Shown piece after piece: positions 11,546 to 22,459 of a stretch of 64,000 bases of DNA. Positions within the stretch are counted from its first letter, which is position 1. Each line of letters opens with the position of its first letter. Source of the DNA: Dugong dugon (Eukaryota > Chordata > Mammalia > Sirenia > Dugongidae); assembly GCA_030035585.1 (NCBI GenBank), contig CM057464.1:76182919-76246918 (forward strand). The letters run 5' to 3'. Under the pieces are notes generated by a model. That model was not told where the DNA came from. It saw only the letters and a program-made list of their open reading frames with translations, and did no database searches. A program made the position numbers and the translations under genes.

Positions 11546-12440
11546 GAAAAGACTTATTAGCTTTTAAAATTTTAACCTCTCATTCAGTTTTTTTAAGCTG
11601 CTACATGAGATGGTAGTTTGGACAAAAAACTGATAAATCTTCTGTCATTTCCAAGGAAAAACACTGATAAAGATACTCTCTACCTTTGAGAAAATTCAGT
11701 CTTGGTTTTGTCTTCTGTTTAGGGAGTTGAGACTCTGTCTTGGAATCAGCAACTAATTTGGGATAAAAAGAGTGTTCTATTCCTGTATGTGACCCCAGAA
11801 GAGAAGACCCATTTTTTTTCCTCCTCAATGATGTATTCAAACATTGAAGCGCTGTATTTAAAAACAAAACAAAACAAAACCAACATTATTATGCACCTCG
11901 CTATTGTGACCTGTGAAATGAAACTTTAAACATATGAAATATCAGTGGCTATGCAAGACTAAAGGAATGGATAGGGAAAATATGTGATGTGACTGCTGCG
12001 CTGGTACTTTTAGTAATAAATCCTCATTACCTGTGGCCATTGTCTCCCCACCAAAACTCCCCCTCCCAAAGTTCCTGGTTCTCTACTGTTATTGGGAACA
12101 AAACACGAGGTGTAATCCTAGAATGCCATAAAGGCATGATAGCCAATCTCAGACGCAGTCTACACTCTGCAGATTAATTCTGCTAAATATCAGAATTTTA
12201 TCTCCCCCTCATTTTTTCATTACTACTCTCTCGGACATCCTTTCTTTATTGCATTCATTTGACTATCCTGGGCCAAAAACAAAAAGAAAAAGCCTATATT
12301 AGAGGTCATTATACTACCAGGGTATACACTGAGAATGTAAAAGAATATAAAAAATTTACCCATGAAAATAGAGATGTTTTTGGGGGTTTAAATATGTATG
12401 GAAAATACTTATGTAGGGCTGTAGTTTAATTATATATTGT
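11546..12440. other. AT-rich intron, nothing recognised
   Basis: Contains an (AAAAC)n-like run near 11861-11880. Open frames here (for example 11601-11867 minus) have no recognisable similarity. Confidence 0.3.
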
Positions 12441-12454
12441 AGGTGTGTGTGTAG

Positions 12455-12555
12455 TTTTACTTTTTGAATCAATTTTATTGAAGTACAATTTACATCCAAT
12501 GAAACGCATCCATTTTGAGGATATAGTTTGATGGCTTTTGACAAATGTGAGATAG
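12455..12555 (-). mobile_element. Ancient L1M 3' UTR relic
   Basis: CAATTTTATTGAAGTACAAT TTACATCCAATG followed by GATGGCTTTTGACAAATGTG resembles the L1M 3' UTR block that normally reads as a TTTATTGAG-ATATAATTCACAT series. Confidence 0.55.
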
Positions 12556-12559
12556 ATAT

Positions 12560-14183
12560 TTTTGATAGAAAAAGAAGATGGAACTTTCAGCTCACTTCCG
12601 TTCATTGGATTGTTGAGTTTTGAAATTTGAATAAATAGGAAAATACGGACCACATGGGGAAAGATGAGGCCAACCTAAAATAAAGAAAAGTAGCAGTTGT
12701 GCAGGTTATAAGTTCTTACTTGATATGGAAAGCCATACGGTCCTTTTTAAATATTATTATTTTTATTGGGTATGCAAGCCTCTTGAAATCATATAATTTT
12801 TGCCCAGTTACACAGAAATAGAGATTATTATACTACATACTGTCTGATAGTAGTTTTCTGGGGAGGTTTTTTTTTTTTTTTTAAAACAAAATTGAGTAAA
12901 CTTCACACTTGTGGAAAAATAATTTACATTCAATATAAAACAGAATCTTACTGATTGTGTTCTCATTTAGAATAACTGCAGGGAAAATCACCTGGGCTAA
13001 CACAAGTTGGATACCATTTACTAGGGATTTAGCTGCAAAAAGAAACTCATTTCAATTTCAGTGGTGACAGCTGTTGAGTGAATTTTTGTGTGATATCCTT
13101 CACAGCAGGAAATGATATATTGTAACTTTGGCTCCCTTCATTTCCTACCCACCGGACAAATCCAGACTGTAGGGATTGTGCTTTCTAAATGTCTGAATGG
13201 TCTAGTTTATGGAGACAGAGTTTTTTTTTGTCCAAAGTGGGTAAAATTGTGATTGCAAAAATGGATATATGAGTGATGTGCAGAGGCCTTTGTTCCCTCT
13301 TCCTGAAATTGTTTTTCCATTTGTGCTATGATTACACCTGGCTTTATGTGAGGAGGTTGTATTGGAATTTACACTTTTATAGAATGATTTAGGAGATTAC
13401 AGTTCATTTTGAAAGATGTGGTAGCTTACTTTTTAATGATCCAAATAAATGTTTCCTTGATGCAGAGATCAGTTTTGATTACTTGTGATTCTTTCTTCAC
13501 TGCATTTTTATTTTATGCAAGTTTTCAAAATATGATAAACTATAGCTTGCCAGATAGAAAGGAGTGAATAGTGTTAACCTATTTAGGTTCAAGAGTACAG
13601 CGAAAAGCTTGACAAAGAAAGGAAATGTATTTTATATATTATTGTTTTATGAACCTGAGAATCTCTATCTGTTGGTTGGGAGGGAGAGCAGAGAGACTCC
13701 TGGAGGGTGGGAGAGGAATTCTTTCTAGGCTGGCCCAGAATCTTGCTGTATCCATATTCCACATCTCTCCTAGTATAAGCATGACATTTTTCAAATAAGA
13801 AAAAAGATAAGAAAGGGCAGGTGTTGAGGTGGACCAAGCAGCACCAAAGACTCCCAAATAGAAGTGTGTCACAGCTTCAGCCCCCCCACACCCACCCCCC
13901 AATGACTTAGGTTACCTTCTTGAACTAATCAGAATTCAAAATCGCTTCCCTAATAATATAAATGGCAAACTTGATTCCCAGGTAAAATATTGTGAAAACA
14001 AGCACATTTTCAGTAGACTTGAGGCACTTCCTTTAATGGGCCCAATGGTGGTTTATATTCTGCTTAAGACTATCACAGACTGATATTAACTTGGCAGATA
14101 GAAGCCAGGGTAGATAAGTTGGCTATTCTGGAGGTATACCTAGCCCTAAAGAATTTTTCTTGTCTTATGTCATTGTGTCATCA
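12560..14183. other. AT-rich intron; C-rich tract at 13881-13900
   Basis: No named repeat was recognised. The C-rich tract CCCCCCCACACCCACCCCCC is a potential G-quadruplex on the minus strand. Overlapping open frames at 13589-13902 on the minus strand run through it without recognisable protein similarity. Confidence 0.35.
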
Positions 14184-14191
14184 CTATACAA

Positions 14192-14488
14192 CAGCACTCT
14201 CCAGTAGAAGCATGAGAGTCACAAATGTGAGCCACATTTGTGATTTTAAATTACTTAGGTGAAATTAATTTTAATGACATTATGTTATTTAATGCATGTC
14301 CAAAGTATCATTTCAATATGTAATCAATATGAAAAATTATTAATGAAATATTTTACTTTTTTTTTTTCATACTAAGTCTTTGGAATCTGGTGTGTTTTTA
14401 CACTATTGCATACCTTAATTCAGACTAGCTATATTTCAAGTGTTCAGTAGTGACATGTGACTAGTGGCTACCATATTGGATACTGCAG
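14192..14488. mobile_element. hAT-type non-autonomous DNA transposon (Charlie/Cheshire-like)
   Basis: Imperfect terminal inverted repeats (CAGCACTCTCC; reverse complement of the right end CTGCAGTATCC) enclose about 297 bp. Internal blocks GTGAGCCACATTTGTGATTT and GTGACTAGTGGCTACCATAT are typical of an abundant mammalian hAT MITE. The flanking 8-mers CTATACAA and CTCTACAG agree at six of eight positions, consistent with an old 8-bp hAT duplication. The family name is uncertain. Confidence 0.65.
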
Positions 14489-14869
14489 CTCTACAGAATT
14501 GGATTCCACTTGAATCTCCAGTGTTTGAGACTGAATTTTTGCACTTCAGAAACTTCCATGCCCACAATAGGGTGTTAAGTATAGATCACTAATGATAGAC
14601 TCCCAAGCTTTTCAGATCATCAGGTTATTCAAGGACATCTAAATTCTCCTATTCAAGGTTAGATATTTTATGTGACAGTATAAAGGAAGTAGGAAAGAAA
14701 AATTTTTTTCTAGTATTAATGGAAGGACATGAGTGAATATTAAGAATGGATAAAAACAAAAACCAAAATCTTTAAATGTAATAAATTTACATTTTGTATT
14801 ACATTGGATGTTAATGATGATTATGACTACAATTTGAATGAAAAACAGTGTAATACACTCTTTACATAC

Positions 14870-15000
14870 TTTTCATTTGATTCTCACAACAACCCTTTGA
14901 GGGAAGTACTTTTGTGATCCCTGTTTTACCAATGAGAAACTGAAAGAGATAGATTTTTGCAAAGTCATGCAGATAGTAGGTGGGAGCAAGCTTATGACTA
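14870..15000 (-). mobile_element. MIR SINE relic
   Basis: TTCTCACAACAACCCTTTGA, TTTTACCAATGAGAAACTGA and GCAAAGTCATGCAGATAGTA follow the reverse-complement order of the MIR core and 3' part. Confidence 0.7.
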
Positions 15001-15739
15001 TTTGATTCGGAAACCTCTGTTCTTAACCACTCTACTCTTCTTAGCCTTTTGTTCTGCTATGCCTCCATGATTGCCTTGGGCAAATAGGACTTGGAAAAAT
15101 TATGCAAATGTCAGCAGTTGCAGTGAATTCCTAAATTGTTGGAGCTATTCCACTACTCCTTATTTACTTCCCCAAGATCTTATCAGTAACCTGAAAAGGA
15201 GAAAATGATTGGAGAAGTAATCACCCTTGAAAAGCTGACCTTTGCCTTCTTATTTTGTCAGTTATGCCCTGTGACATTTATGTCAAGGTAGTGGAGCTTG
15301 TGAATAACAGTCTTGAAGTGGAGGTGTGGTGATCCATCTTCTGCTAACAATCAGTGCCACAGCATGAAAAATGATGTTTTTTCTTAACCAGCTAATCTCG
15401 CCCACAAATCTGCTTTTCCGTAATTTCTCCTTTTTGTTTTCAACTCTCAGTTTCAATACTCAAAAACAATCCCCTGTTGAGTGCCTAAGAGCTCATATTG
15501 GTATTCATGGTACATTGAAAGGGACTTAAATTTCTGTTGTTTCTACAAAGACCAGGAGTAGATCTGCTTTTCATTTAAAAGATTCACAAATCAGGTGTGT
15601 GCATATCTATTGATTTCAGATTTATCTTTTTGTACATCCACTGTATTTTTATTCTGTGAATTAAATGTTTGCGTAGTAGTGTTTTGGGGAAACTATTTCA
15701 GTGTAGATGTGATTAATTATGCATCCTGTCTTAGTCCTA
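15001..15739. other. AT-rich intron, nothing recognised
   Basis: No exon-like block or repeat signature was recognised. Confidence 0.3.
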
Positions 15740-15838
15740 TGTTGTTGTTAGGTGCTGTCCAGGCAGTTCTGAGTCATAGTGACTATGTACAGCAGAACGA
15801 AACACTGCCCCGTCCTGCGCCATGCCCACAATAGTGTC
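15740..15838 (-). mobile_element. RTE/BovB-type LINE, 3' end fragment
   Basis: TGTTGTTGTTAGGTGCTGTC then TCTGAGTCATAGTGACTATG and ACACTGCCCCGTCCTGCGCC reproduce the RTE 3' terminus in reverse complement, with one short deletion. Confidence 0.8.
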
Positions 15839-15854
15839 TTAGTCGTACCCCTCT

Positions 15855-15855
15855 C

Positions 15856-15889
<34 letters not shown>

Positions 15890-15890
15890 C
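15855..15890. repeat. (CA)n microsatellite
   Basis: An AC dinucleotide tract interrupted once by AAA, directly after the RTE fragment. Confidence 0.9.
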
Positions 15891-16800
15891 ATTGATTTAA
15901 TTGAATTTCAAATAGGGTCATTTTAATATTTGACTACATAAATACATATTTTGGATACTTTGAAAGTCTTAACCTTTCTCCTTTTCAGCTCTTAAATTAT
16001 TGAAACTATTAGCTTTACAGTTTTCTATTTACTGTGATTTTAAGCTATATTGGAAAACTAGCCATGCTTACCTCTGAGGATCAAGATAGTATGGGAGGAA
16101 AAAGTTCTTCAGATGTAACTGAGTTTTAATTAGGTTGCATGTAACTTTATATTGAACAATTAGTACAGTAGGAATATACTTTTATATATTTTTGTGTGTA
16201 TCATTAGTTCTCTTAGAGTAGATTAGTTAATTTAGCACCATTTCCTCAACCAGAATTAAAAAAAACAAGAACAAACACCTAATTACTTCTAAGTAAAACA
16301 TTTGTTATACACAATTGGAAAATTCTGTTTTTTAGAAAATACTATTATGCATATGTTTAGTTTTTTCAAAATTTGACAGAGCCTCAGATTTTCATTGAAA
16401 TGGACACTTAGCGCTTTGCTGTTACAGAAGGGGATAGGATTTAAAGGTTGTTTTTTATTTTAATGTTTTTTGTTTAGAGACTACTCAATTTCAGCCCCCA
16501 CCCTCCCCACCCCCCCGTGCTTGTCTTTTTGTCACTTAACCCAACCTCTTCATCTGTAAACTATGGTTTAGAAATTTCCTTGGCTTTGTTTATCTTTTTC
16601 TGTCTGTCCATCTGATGTATGCTAACCTTCCAGATCCTGAGGAAAATAGACTTTATTATTCTAAAATGCCATCTCCTTATCACGTGCTTACTTTAAAACC
16701 TTTCTGATCACCTTAATAAGCTCAAGTTGTATACTTACATGAGACTGGTCAAGTTTTAAGAAAGTGTTAATGCATACAAAATTGTCAAACCACAAATGAT
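15891..16800. other. AT-rich intron; C-rich tract at 16495-16516
   Basis: No named repeat was recognised. The tract CCCCCACCCTCCCCACCCCC satisfies the G-quadruplex pattern on the minus strand. Confidence 0.35.
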
Positions 16801-17525
16801 AAAAATACAAAAACTGCCATGCCTTGGACTTTTGTGTGGAACTGTCCTATTTCTAAGCCTCCAAACTCAAATTATTTTCTGATTGCAATCTCTCACTCTG
16901 CCACTTTACCTCCATCCCTCAGCCCCCTGATTGTCTTCTTCCCCCTTATCTCAGCCTACCTTCTAGTTCCCACAGGTCATCATCTCATCCTTCTGGCTTA
17001 ACAAGCATTTCTATTCAGCCTAGACCCCATTGTCAGTCATTTCCACCACATTCTCATAACATTCTAGAATTCTGAAGTCTTTGTTTCTAAAGCATAACTC
17101 TGTATTCAGTACCATTTCTTTGCTCCGAAATCTTTAATGCCACACATTGCTTACCGTCTTCCACTACCCTTCTCTTAGAAGAGACCTATTCCCTCTGGGC
17201 TCAGGGAACATTTGTTTTGAGCATTGTTGTGGTACTTATTGGAGGTCCCTGGGTGGCAAAAACAATTTGCACTGGACTACTAACCCAAAGGTTGGTGGTT
17301 TGAACCTACCCAGCAGCACCATGGAAAAAAGGCCTGATGATCTGCTTCCATAAAGATTACAGCCAAGAAAACCCTATGGAGCAGTTCTACTCTGTAATAA
17401 CAGTAGAATTGTTTTTTTTTGGTGACACTTATCACTTTGTACTGTCTGGATCATCTCTGGATTCTTCACTACTTGGATTCTTCCTTGGTCACAAAGTTGC
17501 TCAGTAAGTGTATGCTGAGTGATTA
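16800..17525 (+). mobile_element. Probable L2 LINE relic interrupted by an AfroSINE
   Basis: Weak colinear L2 signatures: TTGCTCCGAAATCTTTAATG, GCTTACCGTCTTCCACTACC, CTTATCACTTTGTACTGTCT and GCTCAGTAAGTGTATGCTGA. The SINE at 17243-17421 splits it. Highly diverged, so the call is tentative. Confidence 0.45.
17243..17421 (+). mobile_element. AfroSINE (long form, truncated tail)
   Basis: Head AGGTCCCTGGGTGGCAAAAA, B-box region GTGGTTTGAACCTACCC, long-form block GATCTGCTTCCATAAAGATT and GGAGCAGTTCTACTCTGT. The tail is shortened to CAGTAGAATTG plus T run. Confidence 0.85.
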
Positions 17526-17551
17526 ATAGACTATACAAGTACCCTTACAGG

Positions 17552-17571
17552 CATATATATATATATATATT
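17552..17571. repeat. (AT)n microsatellite
   Basis: Ten uninterrupted AT dinucleotides. Confidence 0.85.
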
Positions 17572-18076
17572 GATAATTAGGATCTGATAATATCCAGATG
17601 AGGACAGCAGTATATCCAGAATTGTCTACTGGGATGTGGAAACAGTCTTGTTATAGACAGCTGGCAGTCTAATAGTGTTTAAGAAAATAAAGTTTATACT
17701 GGATTTTATGCAATGATACGTTTGGGTAGTGAAAATGTTTATTTTGCTGGTACAGTGTAGTAATTGCTACACTTTAGCACAAGTACACTATATCCTTTTA
17801 CAACCCAGTGTCTTATGAGAGTGTTCTAATGTAATTGAATACTCACTGAACCACATCTTTATTGTTTTTACTACTTTTCTGACTTTTTGGTAGCTTGAGA
17901 AAACTATATGACATTTCACTCTTAGTGGCTTTCATCCAAGACTGTAGCAAATAAAAGATAAATTATGCATAGAGAGGGCGAGTAAATCACTGTAGTTCAT
18001 AATCTCTTATCACACATCCATAACTAGGGATGAACAAACTGAGGCATAGTTTGGCTTGTTTTTTTTTTTTTTTTTA

Positions 18077-19240
18077 AATGTCCTTTAGGTGAAGGTTTAT
18101 GGAACAAGTGATTTCTCATTAAACAGTCAGTACACATATTGTTTTATGGCATTGGTTAACAGCCCCACAACATGTCAACCCTCTAACTTCTCAACCCTTT
18201 TTTTTGGTGAAAATACACATAGCCAGAGATACACCATTTCAAAAATTTCTACATGCACAGTTTAGTGACATTGACTACGCTCTTCCAATTGTGCTGCTAT
18301 TCTCACTTAAGATGAAGGCTTACAGAACAAAATAGTTTCTCATTTAACAGTTACTACACATGTTGCCCTATGACAATGGTTAACAACCTCACAACACATC
18401 AACAATATCCTTACTCAACCTTGGGTTCCCTATCACCAGCTTCCTTGTCCCCTCTGTCTTCTGGCCCTTGTGACTGGACTACTGTACCTCATTAGTCCCA
18501 TTTGGTTTTACGGGGCTGTCCACTCCCAGGCTGAATGGTGAACCTCGGAGATAGCTTCACCACTGAGCTAAAAGGGTATCTGGGGGCCATACTCTCGGGG
18601 TTTCTCCAGTCTCCTTTAGGCCAGTAAATCTGGTCTTTTTTATTTATTTTTTTTGTGAGTTAGAATTATGCTCTACATCCTTCTCCAGCTCTGTCCAGAA
18701 CCCTCTGTTGTGATCCTGGTCAGAGCATTCAGTGGTGGTAGCCGAGCACCATCTAGCTGTACTGGACTCAGTCTGGTGGAGGCCTTGGTAGCTGTGGACC
18801 ATTAGTCCTTCAGACTAATCTTTTTCTTGTATCCTGTTCTCTTCATTCTCCCTTGCTCCTGAAGGGATGAGACCAGTGGAGTACCTTAGATGGCCGCTCA
18901 CAGGATTTTAAGACCCCAGACACTACTCACCAAGGTAGAATGTAGAACATTATCTTTATAAACTGTGTTATGCCAATTGAGCCAGATGTTCCCCGAGACC
19001 ATGGTCCCCACAGCCCTCCGCCCAGCAATTCAGTCCCTTAGGGAGTTTGGATGTGTCTATGGGGCATCCATGACCTTTCCTTGTACAAGTTGTGCTGGTT
19101 TCCCCTGTATTGTGTACCGTCTCACCCTTTACCCAAGATACCACTTATCTATTGCCTATTTAGTATTTACCCCCCACCTCTCCCATCCCTGGTAACCAAC
19201 AAAGATTGTTACATTTTGTGTGTGAACTTTTTCATGGGTT
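18077..19240 (-). other. L1 3' UTR with duplicated terminal module
   Basis: Two related modules lie in tandem. One, at about 18080-18190, reads (plus strand) AGGTGAAGGTTTATGGAACA ... GGTTAACAGCCCCACAACAT. The other, at about 18305-18405, reads GATGAAGGCTTACAGAACAA ... GGTTAACAACCTCACAACAC. Between them lies the segment containing GAAAATACACATAGCCAG. The same two-module layout occurs in the copy at 10581-11182. Confidence 0.8.
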
Positions 19241-19241
19241 T

Positions 19242-19478
19242 TTACAATAGAGGTCTCATACAATATTTGTCCTTTTGTGATTGACTTATTTCACTCAGCA
19301 TAATGTCCTCCAGTTTCAGCCATGTTATGAGATGGTTCACAGATTCATTGTTGTTCTTTCTCGTTGCATAGTACTCCATTGTGTGTATGTACAATAGTTC
19401 GTTTATCCATTCATCTGTTGATGGGCATCTAGGTTGTTTCCATCGTTTTGCTATTGTGAACAATACTGCCATGAACAT
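19242..19478 (-). pseudogene. L1 ORF2 C-terminal fragment
   Basis: This open frame reads MFMAVLFTIAKRWKQPRCPS and continues through LLYIHTMEYYATRKNN and LSEISQSQKDKYCM, the conserved C-terminus of mammalian L1 ORF2 beyond the cysteine-rich region. The frame extends a few codons upstream (QIDICTP) before it meets the deletion junction at about 19505. It is not translated as part of a functional protein. Confidence 0.93.
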
Positions 19479-19511
19479 AGGTGTGCATATGTCTATTTGA
19501 GTGACGACTCT

Positions 19512-20174
19512 TCATGAATTTGGAAGTGTTGCTTCCTCTTCTATGCTAAGAAATAGCATGAGTAGTACTGGTACAAGCTCTTCTGTAAATGTTTTGTAGA
19601 TTTCGCCAGTGAAGCCATCTGGGCCAGGGCTTTTTTTGGTTAGGAGTTTTTTTATTACCTTTTCAATCTCTTCTCTTGTTATGGGTCTGTTCAGATTTTC
19701 AACATCACTTTGTTGTAGTTTGGGTAGGCTGTGTGTTTCTAGAAATGTATCCATTTCCTCTAGGTTTTCAAATTTGTTGGAGTATAGTTTTTCATAATAT
19801 TCTGTTATAATCCTTTTTATTTCAGTTGGGTCTGTTGTAATGTCCCCCATTTCATTTCTTATCTGAGTTATTTGTATCCTCTCCTGTTTTTCTTCTGTCA
19901 GTCTGGCCAGTGGTTTGTTGATTTTGTTGATTCTTTCAAAGAACCAACTTTTGGTTTTGTTGATTCTTTCTATTGTTTTTCTGTTCTCTATTTCATTTAT
20001 TTCTGCTCTGATCTTTACTATTTCCTTTCTTCCGGTGCTTTTGGGCTTTTTTTGCTGTTCTCTTTCTATTTGTTTGAGTTCTGTAGTTAATGTTTTGATT
20101 TTGTCCCTTCTTTTTTGATATGTGCATTTATTGCTGTAAGTTGTCCTCTGAGGACTGCCTTTGCTGTGTCCCAA
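19512..20174 (-). pseudogene. L1 ORF2 middle fragment: linker and start of reverse transcriptase domain
   Basis: The open frame contains [77 protein letters not shown] text and [18 protein letters not shown], the linker and first RT block of L1 ORF2. It stops after TLPNS, where the following RT palm, including the metal-binding aspartate pair, should begin but is deleted. It is out of frame with the endonuclease segment at 20087-21034, indicating a frameshift near 20100-20170. The first residues of this open frame ([16 protein letters not shown]) are a shadow of the endonuclease frame. Confidence 0.93.
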
Positions 20175-21034
20175 ATTTTTTGATATGATGTGTTTTCATT
20201 CTCATTTGATTCTAGGCATTTTTTCATTCCATCTCTGATTTCTTCTGTTACCCAGTGATGTGTGAGCAGGGTATTATTCAGTTTCCATTTAATTGATTTC
20301 TTTCCCTTGCTCTTTCTATTGTTAATTTCTAGCTTGATGGCATTGTGGTCAGAGACGATACTTTGAATTATCTCAACGTTTTGGATCTTGTTGAGGATTG
20401 CTCTGTGGCATAAGATGTGGTCTATTCTGGAGAACGTTCCATGTACATTGGAAAAGAATGTGTACTTTGCAGCGGTTGGATGGATTGTTCTATATATGTC
20501 TTTGAGGTCAAGTTGGTTGATTGTGTCCTTTAGGTCTTCTGTATCTTTGCTGAGTTTCTTCTTAGTTGTTCTGTCCTTTACTGAGAGTGGTGTGTTGAAG
20601 TCTCCTACTATTATCGTGGAACTGTCAATTTCTCTTTTCAGTGTTGTTAGAGTTTGTTTTATGTATTTTGGAGCCCTGTCATTGGGTGCGTAGATGTTTA
20701 TTATGGTTACGTCTTCATGATGGATCATCCCCTTAATCATTATATAGTGTCCTTCTTTGTCTTTTATGGTAGATTTTGTTTTAAAGTCTATTTTATCTGA
20801 GATTAGAATTGCCACTCCTGCTCTTTTTTGGTAGTTGTTAGCTTGATATATTTTTTTCCAACCTTTGACTTTTAATAAATTCACATCTTTGTTTCTAAGG
20901 TGTGTCTCTTGTAGACAGCATATTGATGGACCCTGTTTTCTTATCCATTCTGTCACTCTCCATCTCTTTATGGGCGCATTGAGTCCATTTACATTCAGTG
21001 TAATTATTGATAGATGTGAGTTTGTTGTTGTCAT
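20087..21034 (-). pseudogene. L1 ORF2 endonuclease domain, open over 315 codons
   Basis: Begins MTTTNSHLSIITLNVNGLNA. It keeps the apurinic-endonuclease-like residues of L1: Asn of LNVNGLN, Glu of CLQETHLR, Tyr/Asn of NIYAPND, Asp and Asn of VGDFNTPLS, Asp-His of SRIDHIL and Asp-His of VSDHNAIKLE. In a working element this domain nicks target DNA to prime reverse transcription. The reading frame is uninterrupted to residue 315, and then shifts. The start codon lies where ORF2 starts in other L1s. Without the RT core, this copy could not retrotranspose in cis. Confidence 0.95.
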
Positions 21035-21854
21035 TTTGTAGTGCTTTTTTTTGTGGTACTGAAGTTTTCTTTGTTCTTCTTACTCTCTTGTGCTGAGTTA
21101 CTTTTGTTTGTGGATTCTTTTTCATTTCTTTATTTTTGTAGGTTTTGTTTTTGCTGAGACTTTATGTTTTTCCTCTTTTTTTTATTCGTATGTTTGTTAA
21201 CTTTCTTTGTGGTTACCATGAATTTTACCCTTATCTTTCTAAGTTTGAAGTAGTCTACCATTACTTGGTATCGCCTTGCTTTCCTCTCCATTAGAAGGTT
21301 CTATACCTATGCCGTTTATTCCCTCTTTTATCGTTTTGATGATGTTGTCATTTCCTGATTAACTGCTCTGTTTCCATGTTGTATTTCTTTTGATTTTGGA
21401 TAGTCCTTGAGAGTTCATTTCGTAGATTGGTATCTGGGTGGTACAATCCTGCGTCCTAGATTCTGCCTATGAGCTGAAGCTGTTTGTCCTCAGGTTGAAG
21501 AACTCCCTTTAATAATTGTTATAAGTTTGGTTTGACTTTTACATATTCCCTTAATTTCTGTTTATCTGGAAATGACCTAATTTCACCATCAAATTTGAAT
21601 GAGAGTTTTGCATGATATATTATTCTTGGCTGACAATTTTTTTCTTTCAAGATTTTATATATGTCATCCCATTGCCTTCTTGCCTGCATGGTTTCTGCAG
21701 AATAATCTGAGCTTAGTCTTATTGTTTCTGCTCTATATGTGACTTCTTGTTTTTCATGAGCTGCCCTCAGGATTCTTTGTTTGTCTTTCGTTTTGCCGAG
21801 TGTGATTATGATATGTGTTGGTGATTTTCTTTTGGGGTCTCTCCTATATGGGGT

Positions 21855-22454
21855 TCATTGAGCTTCTTGGATGGCCAGCTTTTCATCTTTCATGATATTG
21901 GGGAAGTTATCTGTCAGCAGTTCCTTAATGATCCTCTCTGTGTTTTCTCTTTTCTCCCCCTGTTCTGGAATTCCAATCACTCGAAAATTTTTGCTTTTGA
22001 TTGTATCCCACATAACTCTCAGGGTCTCTTCATTTTTCTTTGTTCTTTTTTCTGAGTTTTCCTCATACAGAGTTGTAGCCAAGTGTTTGTCTTCAGTTCC
22101 ACTGATCCTGTTTTTCACCGTTTCAAATCTGCTTCTCAGCCCTTCTATGACATTGTCCATTTCTGAAATCTTGTTGTTGATCTTTTGGGTTTCTAATTGT
22201 TGTCTTTGTATAATTTCTAGTTGTGAATTTATTTTGGCATTTTGTTCCTGCATTATTTTCCTGAATTCTTCCAATTTTTTGTCTGTATTTTCTGTAAGTT
22301 TGTCTGTTTTTTCCTCATGTTTATCAGCTTTTTGCTGCAACTCTTGGATAATTCTGAGTATTAGAGATTTGAATTCCCTATCAGGTAGTTCTAGTGCATT
22401 TTCTTCTGCTGGAAGGTCATCTGGTGTTTTATTTTGGATGCCTTCTGGAACCAT
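21855..22454 (-). pseudogene. L1 ORF1 fragment (coiled coil and start of RRM)
   Basis: The 199-codon frame starts MVPEGIQNKTPDDLPAEENA, has a long heptad-rich coiled coil (ELQQKADKHEEKTDKL ... SEMDNVIEGLRSRFETVKNR) and enters the RNA-recognition motif with NFRVIGIPEQGEKRENTERI and TDNFPNI. ORF1 protein is the trimeric RNA chaperone of the L1 particle. A stop ends the frame; remains of the C-terminal domain can be followed in broken frames to about 21600. The N-terminus may start further upstream in the original gene. Confidence 0.92.
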
Positions 22455-22459
22455 CCTGT

